Source of the DNA: Streptomyces sp. B93
GTDB lineage: Bacteria > Actinomycetota > Actinomycetes > Streptomycetales > Streptomycetaceae
Reading direction: 5' to 3'
Length of the DNA: 64,000 nucleotides
NCBI RefSeq assembly: GCF_018070565.1
Contig: NZ_JAGPXL010000002.1
Coordinates: 62,001 to 126,000, forward strand
In this document: positions 16,274-25,838 of the stretch, piece after piece
How positions within the stretch are numbered: the first letter of the stretch is position 1
Layout: every line of letters begins with the position of its first letter
Program-made: the position numbers and the translations under genes
Notes under the pieces: generated by a model
Seen by the model: the letters and a program-made list of their open reading frames with translations, nothing else
The model's database searches: none
What the model was told of the DNA's origin: nothing

Positions 16274-17422
16274 ATGCCCCAGCACGTACCCCCCTCGCCG
16301 CACGCCGCGCTCTCCCGGCCGCAGCTCCCACCGGCGCTCCCCCCACCTCCGCGCCGGATCGTCTTCCTCGCCCACCGGGACCTGGGCAACCCCGCCGCCG
16401 GTGGTTCCGAGCTGCTCGTCGACCGCCTCGCCGACGGCCTGACCCGCCTCGGCCACCAGGTCACCCTGCTGTGCGGCGGGCCCGCGTCCTTCCGCGACTA
16501 CCGCGTGGTGTCGGCGGGCGGCGCCTACGGCCACTACCTGCGCGCCCGTTCCGCCTTCGCCCGTCAGGTCGGCGACTGCGACCTGCTGGTGGAGGTCTGC
16601 AACGGCATGCCGTACCTGTCGCCGCTGTGGCACCGCGGCCCCACCCTGTGCCTGGTCAACCACGTGCACACCGACCTGTGGAAGATGCGCTTCGGCGGGC
16701 CGCTCGCCCCGGCCGCCCGGATCGGCCGAAGACTCGAGCACTGGGCGCTGACGGGCGCGCAGCAGCGGAGCCTGCTGGTCGCCGTCTCCCCGTCGACGGC
16801 GCACGCGCTGCGCGCGATCGGGGTGGAGCGGGACCGCATCCGGATCGTCCCCAACGGTGTCGCGGACCCCGGCCCGCGCGCCGACCGCTCCCCCGAGCCG
16901 CTGTTCGTCGCGGTCGGCAGACTCGTCGAGTACAAGCGCGTCGACCTGCTGCTGCGGCTGTGGGAACGGGTGCGGCCGGTCACCGGCGGACGGCTGCTGA
17001 TCGTCGGCGACGGGCCCGAGCGGGAGCGCCTGGAGCGGCTCGCGGGGCCCGGTGTGGAGTTCACCGGCCATGTCTCCGAGGCGGAGAAGCACCGGCTGCT
17101 GTGCGCGGCGTGGCTGCTGGTGCACCCGTCGGCGGTGGAGGGGTGGGGGCTGGTCGTCACGGAGGCGGCGGCGCGGGGGACACCGACGGTCGCGTTCGAC
17201 GTGCCCGGGCTGCGGGACTCCGTCGTGGACGGGGAGACGGGGGTGCTGGCGTCCGGTGAGTCGTCGTACGCGGCGGCGTGGTGTGCGGTGGCCCTCGACG
17301 GGCGGCGCAGGGAGTTGATGGGGAAGGCGGCGGGTGAGCTTGCCGCGCGGTACCGCTGGTCGCGGACGGTGCGGGCGTTTCGCTTTGTGGCGGCGGAGGC
17401 GGTGCGGGGTTGGGGGGCATGA
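16274..17422 (+). CDS. GT4 family glycosyltransferase
   Basis: This 382-residue GT-B enzyme uses a nucleotide-activated sugar donor. The C-terminal Rossmann domain shows VGRLVEYKRVD, LLIVGDGPERERLE and the GT4 E-x7-E motif in EGWGLVVTEAA. The N-terminal half begins RIVFLAHRDLGNPAAGGSE, the acceptor-side glycine-rich loop. It is the first gene of the glycan cluster and overlaps the following methyltransferase by four bases. Donor and acceptor are unknown; location suggests a cell-surface glycoconjugate. Confidence 0.88.
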   Translation: MPQHVPPSPHAALSRPQLPPALPPPPRRIVFLAHRDLGNPAAGGSELLVDRLADGLTRLGHQVTLLCGGPASFRDYRVVSAGGAYGHYLRARSAFARQVGDCDLLVEVCNGMPYLSPLWHRGPTLCLVNHVHTDLWKMRFGGPLAPAARIGRRLEHWALTGAQQRSLLVAVSPSTAHALRAIGVERDRIRIVPNGVADPGPRADRSPEPLFVAVGRLVEYKRVDLLLRLWERVRPVTGGRLLIVGDGPERERLERLAGPGVEFTGHVSEAEKHRLLCAAWLLVHPSAVEGWGLVVTEAAARGTPTVAFDVPGLRDSVVDGETGVLASGESSYAAAWCAVALDGRRRELMGKAAGELAARYRWSRTVRAFRFVAAEAVRGWGA

Positions 17423-18216
17423 GCCGGGTGCGGGTGGGGTGTAGCTGGTCGCGCCCACGTGGCGGAGCCGCAAATGTCACAGCCCCGCGCCCCTTGGCGG
17501 CGTCCGTGCGCGGGTCTCTCGATCTGTTCCGGGCGTTCTTGCGGGAGCAGGACGAGCCGGATGCCTGTTACTCGCTGCTCGCCCGGCATTCCGTCGACCA
17601 AGTCGAGGAGTACGGGGGGCCCGTCGCCGGGCTTACCGTCGTCGATGTCGGTGGGGGGAGTGGGTACTTCACCGAGGAGTTCCGGCGGCGGGGGGCCCAC
17701 GCCTATCTGTTCGAGCCCGATGTGCGGGAGATCGGGGGGAAACCCCCGAACGGGACCGTCGTCGCGGACGGGTATCTGCTGCCGCTCGGCGACGGGGTCG
17801 CCGATGTCACGTTCTCCTCCAATGTGTTGGAGCACGTGGCCGACCCGCAGACGTTCCTCAGTGAGCTGGCGCGGGTGACCCGGCCCGGTGGGCTGGTCTT
17901 CGTGTCGTTCACCAACTGGCTGTCCCCGTGGGGCGGCCACGAGTGGGCGCCCTGGCACTACCTGGGCGCCGAACGGGCCCGCGCCCGCTACCGGCGCCGT
18001 ACCGGGCGGGCGCCCAAGCACACCCTCGGCGAGAACCTGTTCGCCGTGCACATCGGCCCCACCCTGCGGCAGGTGCGCGCCCGCGACGACGTGACGGTGG
18101 TCGCCGCGCGCTCCCGCTACTGGCCCTTCCTCGCCGGGACGATCGTGCGGATTCCCGGCGTCCGTGAGCTGGCCACCTGGAACCTCCTCCTCGTCCTCCG
18201 GCGGTGTCCCCGATGA
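17419..18216 (+). CDS. SAM-dependent methyltransferase with a repeat-derived N-terminus
   Basis: This class I methyltransferase of about 265 residues has motif I VVDVGGGSGYF, an acidic loop (LFEPD) and post-motif NVLEHVADPQTFLSELARVTRPGG. ATG 17419 overlaps the glycosyltransferase stop, but the first 30 codons run through an interspersed Streptomyces repeat (17437-17500). The conserved protein begins at about SLDLFRAFL, so GTG 17506 is a possible true start. Substrate unknown; presumably a sugar or lipid intermediate of the cluster. Confidence 0.82.
   Translation: MSRVRVGCSWSRPRGGAANVTAPRPLAASVRGSLDLFRAFLREQDEPDACYSLLARHSVDQVEEYGGPVAGLTVVDVGGGSGYFTEEFRRRGAHAYLFEPDVREIGGKPPNGTVVADGYLLPLGDGVADVTFSSNVLEHVADPQTFLSELARVTRPGGLVFVSFTNWLSPWGGHEWAPWHYLGAERARARYRRRTGRAPKHTLGENLFAVHIGPTLRQVRARDDVTVVAARSRYWPFLAGTIVRIPGVRELATWNLLLVLRRCPR
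17437..17500. repeat. Interspersed Streptomyces GC-rich repeat
   Basis: The segment containing GCTGGTCGCGCCCACGTGGC followed by GGAGCCGCA and CAGCCCCGCGCCCCTT matches, from memory, a repeat found scattered between genes in many Streptomyces genomes. Here it lies inside the 5' end of a methyltransferase frame. No second copy was noticed in this window. Confidence 0.5.
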
Positions 18217-21200
18217 CCACCACGGTCCAGGCCCCTCCTCCCGCGGCCGTCCCCACCCCCGCGCCCGCGCCCGGCCCGCCCTCGAAACCGCGGTCGCGGG
18301 GCTGGCTGCTGGGGTTCTGGGCCGTGGTGTTCACCCTGTTCCTGGCGGTGAGCCCGGGGCGGCAGACCTTCGACACCAAGCTCGGTGTCACCGTCGACCC
18401 GGACCGGTTCTTCGCCGACCTGGGCCAGCTGTGGCACGACCGGAGCGGCTTCGGCGGCATCCAGGACCAGTACGTCGGCTATCTGTGGCCGATGCTGCCG
18501 TTCCACTGGGTGTGCCGGACCGTGGACGTGCCGGTGTGGCTGGCGGAGCGGCTGTGGATGTCACTGGTCGTCACCACCGCGTTCTGGGGTGCGCTGCGGC
18601 TCGCCGAGCGGCTGCGCGTCGGCAGCGGTGCCTCCCGGCTGCTCGCCGCCGTCGCGTACGCGCTGTGGCCGGTGTTCACCACCGTCATCGGCTCCACCTC
18701 GGCCGCCGCGCTGCCCGGCGCGGTGCTGCCGTGGGTGCTGCTGCCGCTGGCCGACGAACGGTACGGCGCGCGGGTGGCCGCGCTGCGGTCGGCGCTGCTG
18801 GTGCCGTTCATGGGCGGCGTCAACGCGGCCTCCACGCTGGCGTCGCTGCTGCCCGTCGGACTGTATCTGCTGACCCGGCCGCCGGGACCCCGGCAGCGCA
18901 GACTGATCGCCTGGTGGGTGCCGGCGGTGCTGGTGGCGACGGCGTGGTGGTGGATACCGCTGCTGCTGCTCGGCGCGTACGGGGAGAACTTCCTGCCGTA
19001 CATCGAGAGTTCCACGACGACCACGGCGAGCATGTCGGCGACGGAGGCGCTGCGCGGCGCCGGGAACTGGGTGGCGTACCTGCACTTCGGGGAGGCCTGG
19101 CTGCCCGCGGGGTGGACGGTGGCCTCGTCGGCGGTGGTGATCGTCTGCTCGGCGCTGGCGGCGGGCCTCGGGCTCGCCGGGCTGGCGCGGCGGGACCTGC
19201 CGGAGCGGCGCTGGCTGGTGCTGACGGTGCTGGTGGCGGTGGTGGTGCTGCTCGCCGGGTACGGGGGCGGGTTCGGGGCGCCGTTCCACGGGACCGTGCG
19301 GGACTGGCTGGACGGGTGGCTGGCGCCGTTCCGGAACATCTACAAGTTCCAGACGGGTCTCGCGCTGGCGCTGGTGCTGGGCCTGGCCCACGTGGTGGGC
19401 GTGGCGGTGCGGGAGCGGGGGGCGCGCAGGGTGCCGGGGCGGCGGTTCGCGCCGCTGGCGGCGGCGGTGCTGGTGCTGCCGGGGCTGGTGTGGCCGTACC
19501 TCAACGGGTCGATCCTCAACCCGGGGTCCTTCCAGGACATCCCCCGGTACTGGCACGCCACGGCCGACTGGCTGGACCGGTACTCCCCCGACTCCCGTGC
19601 CCTGGTGGTGCCCGCGACCGCGCACGGCATCTACACCTGGGGCTCTCCCATCGACCAGCCCCTGGACGTCACCGGCGAGTCCCGCTGGGCGCAGCGCGAC
19701 TACGTGCCGTTCGGCACGGCGGGGAACCGGCGGGCGATGGACGCGGTGGAGCAGGCGCTGCTGACCGGGGGCCGGGTGCCGGGGCTGGCCGACTACCTGA
19801 GCCGGGCGGGGGTCTTCTACGTCGTCGTCCGCAACGACCTCGACCCCGACCAGATCGGGTACGTGCCGACGGCGACCGTGAAGCGGACGCTGGAGCAGTC
19901 CGGGTACGAGCGGGTGACCGGTCTCGGCCCGCTGATGACCGGCGGGCGGATCGCCGACGGCACCCCGCTCCAGGTCGAGGGCCTGTACCCGAGGCAGCGG
20001 GCGGTGGAGATCTACCGTCCGGCCGACGCGGAGGTGCCCCGGCCCGGTCAGGCGGGCCTCGCCCAGGTCGCCGCGACGGCGGTCGTGTCGGGCGGTCCCG
20101 AGGCGCTGCTGCCGCTCGCCGACGGGCTGCGGGGGCGGCCGACCGTGCTGACCGGCGACCACCACCCCGGGCTCGGGACGCCCGAGGTGCGGGTGCTGGG
20201 CGACGGGCTGCGCCGCGCGGACACCCGGTTCGGGCTGATCAACGCGGGCACCTCGTACCCGTACACCCGCGACGAACGCAACGCGCCCGGCGCCTACCAG
20301 GACGCGGGGGACGGGCCGCACCAGATCCTCCCGGTGACGGGCCTGGAGCACCAGACGGTGGCCGAGCTGCGCGGGGCGCGCGCGGTGACCGCGTCGTCGT
20401 ACGGGCACTGGCTGTTCCACCTGCCGCAGTACGACCCGGTGAACGCCTTCGACGGCGATCCGGACACCGTGTGGACGGAGGGCTCGCCGGGCGCGGCGGA
20501 CGGGCAGTGGCTGCGGATCGCCTTCGACGGCGACTACGCCATGCCGTCGTCGTTCCGGGTGACGCCGCTGCCGCAGGACGGTGTGCGGGCGGCGCCCACC
20601 CGGGTGCGGGTGGAGACGGAGAACGGCAGCGCCACCAGCTTCCTCCAGCCGGACGGCACGACCCAGCGGGTGACGGCACCCGCCGGGGCCACCGGCTGGA
20701 TGAGGCTGACGATCGTCGACTCCGTGGAGCGCCGGTCCGGGCTGCTGGGCGCGGGCTTCACCGAGATCGCGCTGCCGGACGTGCGGGTGACGCGGATGCT
20801 GCGGCTGCCGACCGACGCGCGGGGCGAGGACGCGGCGAGCGAGATCGTCTCGCTGCACCGGCCCGCCGACCCCACCGGCATGTCCCCGACCGGCACGGAG
20901 GCGGGCCTGCACCGCCGCTTCGGCACGGACGGCGACGGCGACTACCGGCTGGCGGCGAGCGCCGTGCCGGTGCCCGGCGAGGCGCTGGACCGGCTGCTGT
21001 ACGAGGTCGCGCCCGAGCAGCGGGGCCGGATCACGGCCACCGCCGACTCCACGGCCCCGCTCGGCACCGGACTCGCGGCCCGCAACCTCACCGACGGTGA
21101 TCTGACTACCGCGTGGATCGCGGGCGACCGGCCCACGATCCATCTGCGCTGGCCGGACCGGCAGCCGGTGGACGAGCTGGTGCTGGCGGGCGCGGGCGGG

Positions 21201-22634
21201 CTCTCGGCGCGTCCCGCGCAGGTGCGGATCAGTTCGCCGGACGGCGCGGCGACCGCCGCCGTCGACGAGAACGGCTGGGCCCGCTTCGAGCCCATCACCA
21301 CCGACCGCCTCGACATCACCGTCACCGAGACGGCCCCGCTGACCCTGCACAACCCGGTCGTCGACGAGGAACTCCAACTGCCCGTCGGCCTCACGGAGAT
21401 CCACCTCCCGTCACTGCCCGACGAGTACCGCACCCCACCGCCGCGCGGCTCCCGCGACTTCACCCTGCCGTGCGGGCGGGGGCCGGTGCTCGCCGTCGAC
21501 GACGAGCTGTACGAGACGGGGGTGCGGGGCAAGGTACGGGACCTGGTGGAGCGGCGGCCGGTGGAGGTACGGCTGTGCCAGGGGGGCCGCGTGGACCGGG
21601 AGCTGTCCCTGGACTCCGGCTCGCACCGGGTCGAGGCGGGCGACGCGGGCCCGCTCACGGTCACGGACGTCACCCTGACCCGTGGCACGGTCACCGAACC
21701 GCCGGCCGACGGCCGTGAACTGACGGTACGGGACTGGCTGGGCGACCGCCGCGAGCTGACGGTCGGCGCGGGAGCGGCGTCGTACCTGACGACGTACGAG
21801 AACCACAACGACGGCTGGCGGGCCACCCTCGACGGCCGCGAGCTGACACCGGTCCGCCTCGACGGCTGGCAGCAGGGCTGGCTGGTCCCCGCCGGGGAGG
21901 GCGGCACGGTCCGGCTCACCTATGAGCCCGCGACGACCTACGAGGCCGGGCTGATCGGCAGCGGCGCCGGGATCGCGGTGCTGCTCGCCCTGGTGGTGTG
22001 GCGTCGCCGCGCCCCCAACCCCGACCCGCCGCAGCCGGTGCCGCCGCCGCCCGGGATCTGGCTGGGCACCGTGGCGCTGACGCTGGTCGCGGTGGTCGTC
22101 GCGGGCTGGTTCGCGCTGCTGGTGCCGGTGCTGGCGGTGGTCGCCCACAGGCGGCACGCGCTGCTGGTGCCCCTCGCCTTCCTCGCCCTCGCGGCGGCGG
22201 GCATCGCGGCGGCCACCGGTGCCGGGGAGCCGGTGGCGGCCGGGGGCGGGGCGTTCGGGCGGGCGGCCCAGCTGCTGGCGCTGGTGGGGCTGTTCGCGGG
22301 GCTGGTGAGCGTACGGGAGCGGGACGACGGCGGTGGGTCCGGGCGTACGGCGGTGTTGCCGGTGGGCGGTTCCGGACCGGGCGCGGCTGCGGCGGGCGCG
22401 TCCGCGCCGGGCGCGTCCGAGGCGGGTGCACCCAAGGCGAGTGCACCCAAGGCGAGTGCACCCGAGGGGCCCACCCGGCCGCTGCCGCCCGTGCCCGCGT
22501 CCACGTCCACGGCCCGTGGGCCCGACCCGGACCCGCCCACCGTGCGGACCCGGCCGCCGTTCCGGGGCCGTGGGCCGGGCGAGGACGCCGGGGAAAAGGG
22601 CGAGGACATCGGGGAAAGGGGCAAGGACGCATGA
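18213..22634 (+). CDS. AftD-like alpha-(1->3)-arabinofuranosyltransferase family protein
   Basis: This 1,473-residue integral-membrane GT-C protein of the DUF3367/AftD type would use polyprenyl-phosphate sugar at the outer membrane face. The N-terminal third holds many helices and the first-loop signature TKLGVTVDP-DRFFADLGQLW then QDQYVGYLWPM. Discoidin/F5-8C-like carbohydrate-binding modules appear near residues 735-870 and 955-1050. More helices lie near 1240-1370 before a Pro/Ala-rich tail with short repeats. ATG 18213 overlaps the preceding stop (ATGA). In mycobacteria AftD branches arabinan; streptomycetes lack that polymer, so the acceptor is unknown. Confidence 0.85.
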   Translation: MTTTVQAPPPAAVPTPAPAPGPPSKPRSRGWLLGFWAVVFTLFLAVSPGRQTFDTKLGVTVDPDRFFADLGQLWHDRSGFGGIQDQYVGYLWPMLPFHWVCRTVDVPVWLAERLWMSLVVTTAFWGALRLAERLRVGSGASRLLAAVAYALWPVFTTVIGSTSAAALPGAVLPWVLLPLADERYGARVAALRSALLVPFMGGVNAASTLASLLPVGLYLLTRPPGPRQRRLIAWWVPAVLVATAWWWIPLLLLGAYGENFLPYIESSTTTTASMSATEALRGAGNWVAYLHFGEAWLPAGWTVASSAVVIVCSALAAGLGLAGLARRDLPERRWLVLTVLVAVVVLLAGYGGGFGAPFHGTVRDWLDGWLAPFRNIYKFQTGLALALVLGLAHVVGVAVRERGARRVPGRRFAPLAAAVLVLPGLVWPYLNGSILNPGSFQDIPRYWHATADWLDRYSPDSRALVVPATAHGIYTWGSPIDQPLDVTGESRWAQRDYVPFGTAGNRRAMDAVEQALLTGGRVPGLADYLSRAGVFYVVVRNDLDPDQIGYVPTATVKRTLEQSGYERVTGLGPLMTGGRIADGTPLQVEGLYPRQRAVEIYRPADAEVPRPGQAGLAQVAATAVVSGGPEALLPLADGLRGRPTVLTGDHHPGLGTPEVRVLGDGLRRADTRFGLINAGTSYPYTRDERNAPGAYQDAGDGPHQILPVTGLEHQTVAELRGARAVTASSYGHWLFHLPQYDPVNAFDGDPDTVWTEGSPGAADGQWLRIAFDGDYAMPSSFRVTPLPQDGVRAAPTRVRVETENGSATSFLQPDGTTQRVTAPAGATGWMRLTIVDSVERRSGLLGAGFTEIALPDVRVTRMLRLPTDARGEDAASEIVSLHRPADPTGMSPTGTEAGLHRRFGTDGDGDYRLAASAVPVPGEALDRLLYEVAPEQRGRITATADSTAPLGTGLAARNLTDGDLTTAWIAGDRPTIHLRWPDRQPVDELVLAGAGGLSARPAQVRISSPDGAATAAVDENGWARFEPITTDRLDITVTETAPLTLHNPVVDEELQLPVGLTEIHLPSLPDEYRTPPPRGSRDFTLPCGRGPVLAVDDELYETGVRGKVRDLVERRPVEVRLCQGGRVDRELSLDSGSHRVEAGDAGPLTVTDVTLTRGTVTEPPADGRELTVRDWLGDRRELTVGAGAASYLTTYENHNDGWRATLDGRELTPVRLDGWQQGWLVPAGEGGTVRLTYEPATTYEAGLIGSGAGIAVLLALVVWRRRAPNPDPPQPVPPPPGIWLGTVALTLVAVVVAGWFALLVPVLAVVAHRRHALLVPLAFLALAAAGIAAATGAGEPVAAGGGAFGRAAQLLALVGLFAGLVSVRERDDGGGSGRTAVLPVGGSGPGAAAAGASAPGASEAGAPKASAPKASAPEGPTRPLPPVPASTSTARGPDPDPPTVRTRPPFRGRGPGEDAGEKGEDIGERGKDA

Positions 22635-23938
22635 CGGCGGTGCAGCGCCCGGCGCGGGACGGTGCGGGCGGGCCGGCCCGGATTCCGTTCCCGGTCGTGG
22701 ACGAGGTGTCCCGGCACTGTCTCCAGGAGGCGGAGCCGGAGACCGTGCACATCGAGGTCCATCTGCCCGGACCGCTCGAACCCGGCCGGCTGCGCGCGGC
22801 GTTCACCGAGGCGCTGCGCCGTCATCCCCGGATCCTGGTGCGGGAGGCGCCCCGGCCCTGGTACGGCCGCCGCTACGAGTGGGAGCTGACGGACGGCCCG
22901 GATGTGCCGGTGGTGCGTTTCGTGGAGCCGGGCCCCACCGCCCTGCGGGACGCGCGCACCCGGGCACTGACCCAGGCGCCCCCGCTGACGCAGTCCCCGC
23001 CGGTACGGCTGGAGGTGGTCCCGGGGGCGGGGAGCGTGCTGGTCCTCACCCTCAACCACACCGCGCTGGACGGCCCGGCCTGCCTGCGGGTGCTGGCGAC
23101 GGCCGCCGAACTGTACGGCGGCCACGACAACGCCCCCGCCACCGCCCCCGTACGCCCGCCGGCGGACGCGGACCGGCCCGTGCCGCCCGCCGAGGCCCCC
23201 TCCCACTGGCTGCCGCCCGCCCGCGTGGCCCCCGGAGCCCCGGAACGGTCACCCGGCAACGGCATGCTGGTCGCCGAACTCCCCCTCCCGCACCGCCCCA
23301 AGGGCTCCCCCTACACCGTGAACGACCAGCTGATGGTCGCCACCGCCCGCACCGTCGCCCACTGGAACCGGGAACACGGCGCCCGCCCCCGACCCCCGCG
23401 CATCACCATGCCGGTCGACGACCGCCCCCGGGACACCAGCATGCCGATCGGCAACGGCACCCGGCTCGTCGAAGTCACCTACCAGACAGCCGAGTTGGAG
23501 CTGCCGACGCCCGAGCTGCTGCGGCTCACCGCGGCCCGCACCCGCGCCCTCAAGGCGCGCCCCCGCCCCCAACTCGGCCACGGCGCCGCCCTGCTGACCG
23601 CGCCCGTGGTGCCCGTGGCCTGGCGGGCGGCCCTCACCCGGGGGCTGCGCCGGGCGGCGGCACCCTGGACGTCGACGACACTGCTCAGCAACATCGGCCG
23701 CATCCCGTACCCGCTGGACTTCGGCGGGGACGCGGGCCGCGCGCACGCCGTGTGGTTCTCGGCGCCCGCCCGGATGCCACGCGGTCTCACCGTCACCACC
23801 GCGTCCACGGCGGGCCGCCTCCACCTCGCGCTGCGCTGGTCCCGGAGCCTGCTCGGCCACGGCGACGGCGCCCACCTCCGGGACCTCTTCGAACACCACC
23901 TCCACGCGACGGAGGCGGACACCAGGGAGGCACCGTGA
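22631..23938 (+). CDS. Condensation-domain-fold acyltransferase
   Basis: This 435-residue protein has the chloramphenicol-acetyltransferase-like fold of NRPS condensation domains, PapA-type acyltransferases and wax synthases. The active-site motif HTALD (His143, Asp147) is intact, with a preceding LVLTLN strand. It is stand-alone, with no carrier or adenylation domain beside it. Between an AftD-like transferase and methyltransferases it may acylate a glycolipid (inference). ATG 22631 overlaps the previous stop. Confidence 0.75.
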   Translation: MTAVQRPARDGAGGPARIPFPVVDEVSRHCLQEAEPETVHIEVHLPGPLEPGRLRAAFTEALRRHPRILVREAPRPWYGRRYEWELTDGPDVPVVRFVEPGPTALRDARTRALTQAPPLTQSPPVRLEVVPGAGSVLVLTLNHTALDGPACLRVLATAAELYGGHDNAPATAPVRPPADADRPVPPAEAPSHWLPPARVAPGAPERSPGNGMLVAELPLPHRPKGSPYTVNDQLMVATARTVAHWNREHGARPRPPRITMPVDDRPRDTSMPIGNGTRLVEVTYQTAELELPTPELLRLTAARTRALKARPRPQLGHGAALLTAPVVPVAWRAALTRGLRRAAAPWTSTTLLSNIGRIPYPLDFGGDAGRAHAVWFSAPARMPRGLTVTTASTAGRLHLALRWSRSLLGHGDGAHLRDLFEHHLHATEADTREAP

Positions 23939-24675
23939 TGACCACCACCGCACCACCCCGGAACGGTCTGCGCGACTTCTACGAGAACCCCGCCGTGCCC
24001 GTCGCCTCCGGCACCCCCCGCAGTCTGCGCCAGGCCCGGCAGCTCGCCGCCGCGCTCGGACCGGCCACCGCCGACGGCCCCCGCACCGTCCTCGACCTCG
24101 GCTGCGGCGACGGCACCGCCGCGGCCACCGCCGCCCCGCTGCTCGCCGGGCACCGGCTGGTCGGCGTGGACTGGTCGCAGGACGCGCTGACCCGCGCGCA
24201 CACCCGGCTGCCGTACGCGGTGCGCGGTGAACTGGGCGGCGGCGGGCTGCCGTTCGCCCCGGAGTCGGTGGACGCGGTGCTGTTCAGTGAGGTCATCGAG
24301 CACCTGACCGACCCGGACGCCGCCCTCGACGAGATCCGCCGCGTCCTGCGTCCGGGCGGCCACCTCATGCTCTCCACCCCGAACCTGGCCGCCTGGTACA
24401 ACCGCGCCCTGCTGCTGGCCGGGGTGCAGCCCGTCTTCTCGGAGGTCAGCCTGCGCGCGATCCACGGCCGTCCGGGCCGCGAGGTCGTCGGCCACCTGCG
24501 CCTCTACACCGCCCGTGCGCTCAGGGAGTTCGTGTCGGCGGCGGGCTTCGAGGTCGTACGACTGACCGGGGCCCCCTTCCACGGCGTACCGCGCCCGCTG
24601 CGCCCCCTGGACCGGCTGGTCTGCGCCCGGGCCCCGCTCGCGTCGATCCTGCTCCTGCACGCCCGCCGGACGTGA
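23938..24675 (+). CDS. Class I SAM-dependent methyltransferase
   Basis: This 245-residue methyltransferase has motif I VLDLGCGDGTAAA, an acidic VGVDWS turn, and FSEVIEHLTDPDAALDEIRR followed by VLRPGGHLMLSTPN. This is the Methyltransf_11/25 group. The start shares one base with the preceding stop (TGATG) and AGGGAGG lies upstream, so it is co-translated with the acyltransferase. Substrate unknown. Confidence 0.85.
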   Translation: MTTTAPPRNGLRDFYENPAVPVASGTPRSLRQARQLAAALGPATADGPRTVLDLGCGDGTAAATAAPLLAGHRLVGVDWSQDALTRAHTRLPYAVRGELGGGGLPFAPESVDAVLFSEVIEHLTDPDAALDEIRRVLRPGGHLMLSTPNLAAWYNRALLLAGVQPVFSEVSLRAIHGRPGREVVGHLRLYTARALREFVSAAGFEVVRLTGAPFHGVPRPLRPLDRLVCARAPLASILLLHARRT

Positions 24676-24678
24676 ACC

Positions 24679-25599
24679 ATGTGGTGGGGAGTGGCCGCGG
24701 CCCTGATGGCGAACGTCCTGTACAGCAGCGGATTCGTCCTGGAGAAGCGGGCGCTCGCCGCGCTGCCCGAGGTGACGGTCCGCGAGCCGGTCAGGCTGCT
24801 GCGGCTGGTGGTCGGCAGCCCGCTGTGGCTGGCCGGTTCGCTCGCCCTGGCGTCCGGGTTCGCCGCCCAGCTCGTCGTCTACCGCACCCTGCCGATCGCC
24901 GCCGCCCAGGGCATCTTCGTCTCCGGCCTGGTGCTGCTGGTGCTGCTGTCCGCCCGGCTGCTCGGCGAGCGCACCAGCGGCCGTGAACGGTACGCGCTGG
25001 CCGCGATCCTCGCCGCGCTGCTGATGGTGGTGCTGTCGCTGGACGAGTCCGCCGACACCGTCAGCCAGGCCGCGCCCTACCAGCTGATCCTGCTGCTGTG
25101 CGTGCCGTCCCTCGCGGGCGGCGTGTGGCTGTACCACGCCGCCGAACGCCGTGCCGCGCGCCGCCACCGGCTGCCCACGACCGGCATCGAGTACGGGGTG
25201 GCGGTGGGCCTGCTCTACGGGGTCAGCTCCCTCGCCATCAAGGGCGTCTCGGGGTACTGGACGGCCGCCGACCCGGGCGGTGCCCTGCTCGGCGTGGCCC
25301 GCTCCCCGTACCCCTATCTGCTGCTCTTCACCGGCGCGTTCGGCCTGGTCATGTCGCAGGCGGCGCTGCAACGCTGCCGGGCCTCACTGATCGTGCCGGT
25401 GTGCACGACGGTGACCTGCCTCTACACCGCCGTACTCGGCACGCTCTCGTTCGGCGAGGCGCTGCCCGGCGACCCGCTGCGGCTGGCGCTGCGGGTGGCG
25501 GGCACGGCGCTCGCCGTCGCCGTACTGCTCGGTATGCCCAGACACGACACCGCGCCCGCCCCGCGAACGGTCGCGCAACCCAAGGAGCTGACCCCATGA
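24679..25599 (+). CDS. DMT/EamA-like membrane transporter
   Basis: This 306-residue protein has about nine or ten hydrophobic segments and an inverted-repeat arrangement typical of the drug/metabolite transporter superfamily (NIPA/EamA-like). A short QLVVYRTLPIAAAQGIF segment matches the DMT core. Within a glycan cluster, DMT proteins can flip lipid-linked sugars, but drug or metabolite export is equally possible. It lies three bases after the methyltransferase and overlaps the next gene (ATGA). Confidence 0.75.
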   Translation: MWWGVAAALMANVLYSSGFVLEKRALAALPEVTVREPVRLLRLVVGSPLWLAGSLALASGFAAQLVVYRTLPIAAAQGIFVSGLVLLVLLSARLLGERTSGRERYALAAILAALLMVVLSLDESADTVSQAAPYQLILLLCVPSLAGGVWLYHAAERRAARRHRLPTTGIEYGVAVGLLYGVSSLAIKGVSGYWTAADPGGALLGVARSPYPYLLLFTGAFGLVMSQAALQRCRASLIVPVCTTVTCLYTAVLGTLSFGEALPGDPLRLALRVAGTALAVAVLLGMPRHDTAPAPRTVAQPKELTP

Positions 25600-25838
25600 C
25601 CCACCCGTCCGGCCCGCCCCTGAAACCCGACGATCCGCTGCTGAGGATCCTCGCCTGCCCGCTCGACAAGGGCCCGCTGCACCTCCTGCCGTCGGCGGAC
25701 GCCCTCTACAACCCCCGGCTGCGCCGCCGCTACCCGATCGTCGACGGCGTCCCACAGCTGCTGCCGTCCTCGGGGGAGCAGGTCGCGGACGAGGAACACG
25801 AGCAGATCATGGAACTCCTCCAGCGGACGGCCCCATGA
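25596..25838 (+). CDS. Trm112-like (UPF0434) small protein
   Basis: This 80-residue protein has the Trm112 pattern: ILACPLDKGPLHLL near the start and a YPIVDGVPQLLP strand near the end. Trm112-like proteins are small partners that stabilise methyltransferases. Only one Cys of the usual zinc set is evident, so metal binding may be lost. It lies between methyltransferase genes (one 23938-24675, one directly after), which suggests it is their partner. Confidence 0.8.
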   Translation: MTHPSGPPLKPDDPLLRILACPLDKGPLHLLPSADALYNPRLRRRYPIVDGVPQLLPSSGEQVADEEHEQIMELLQRTAP

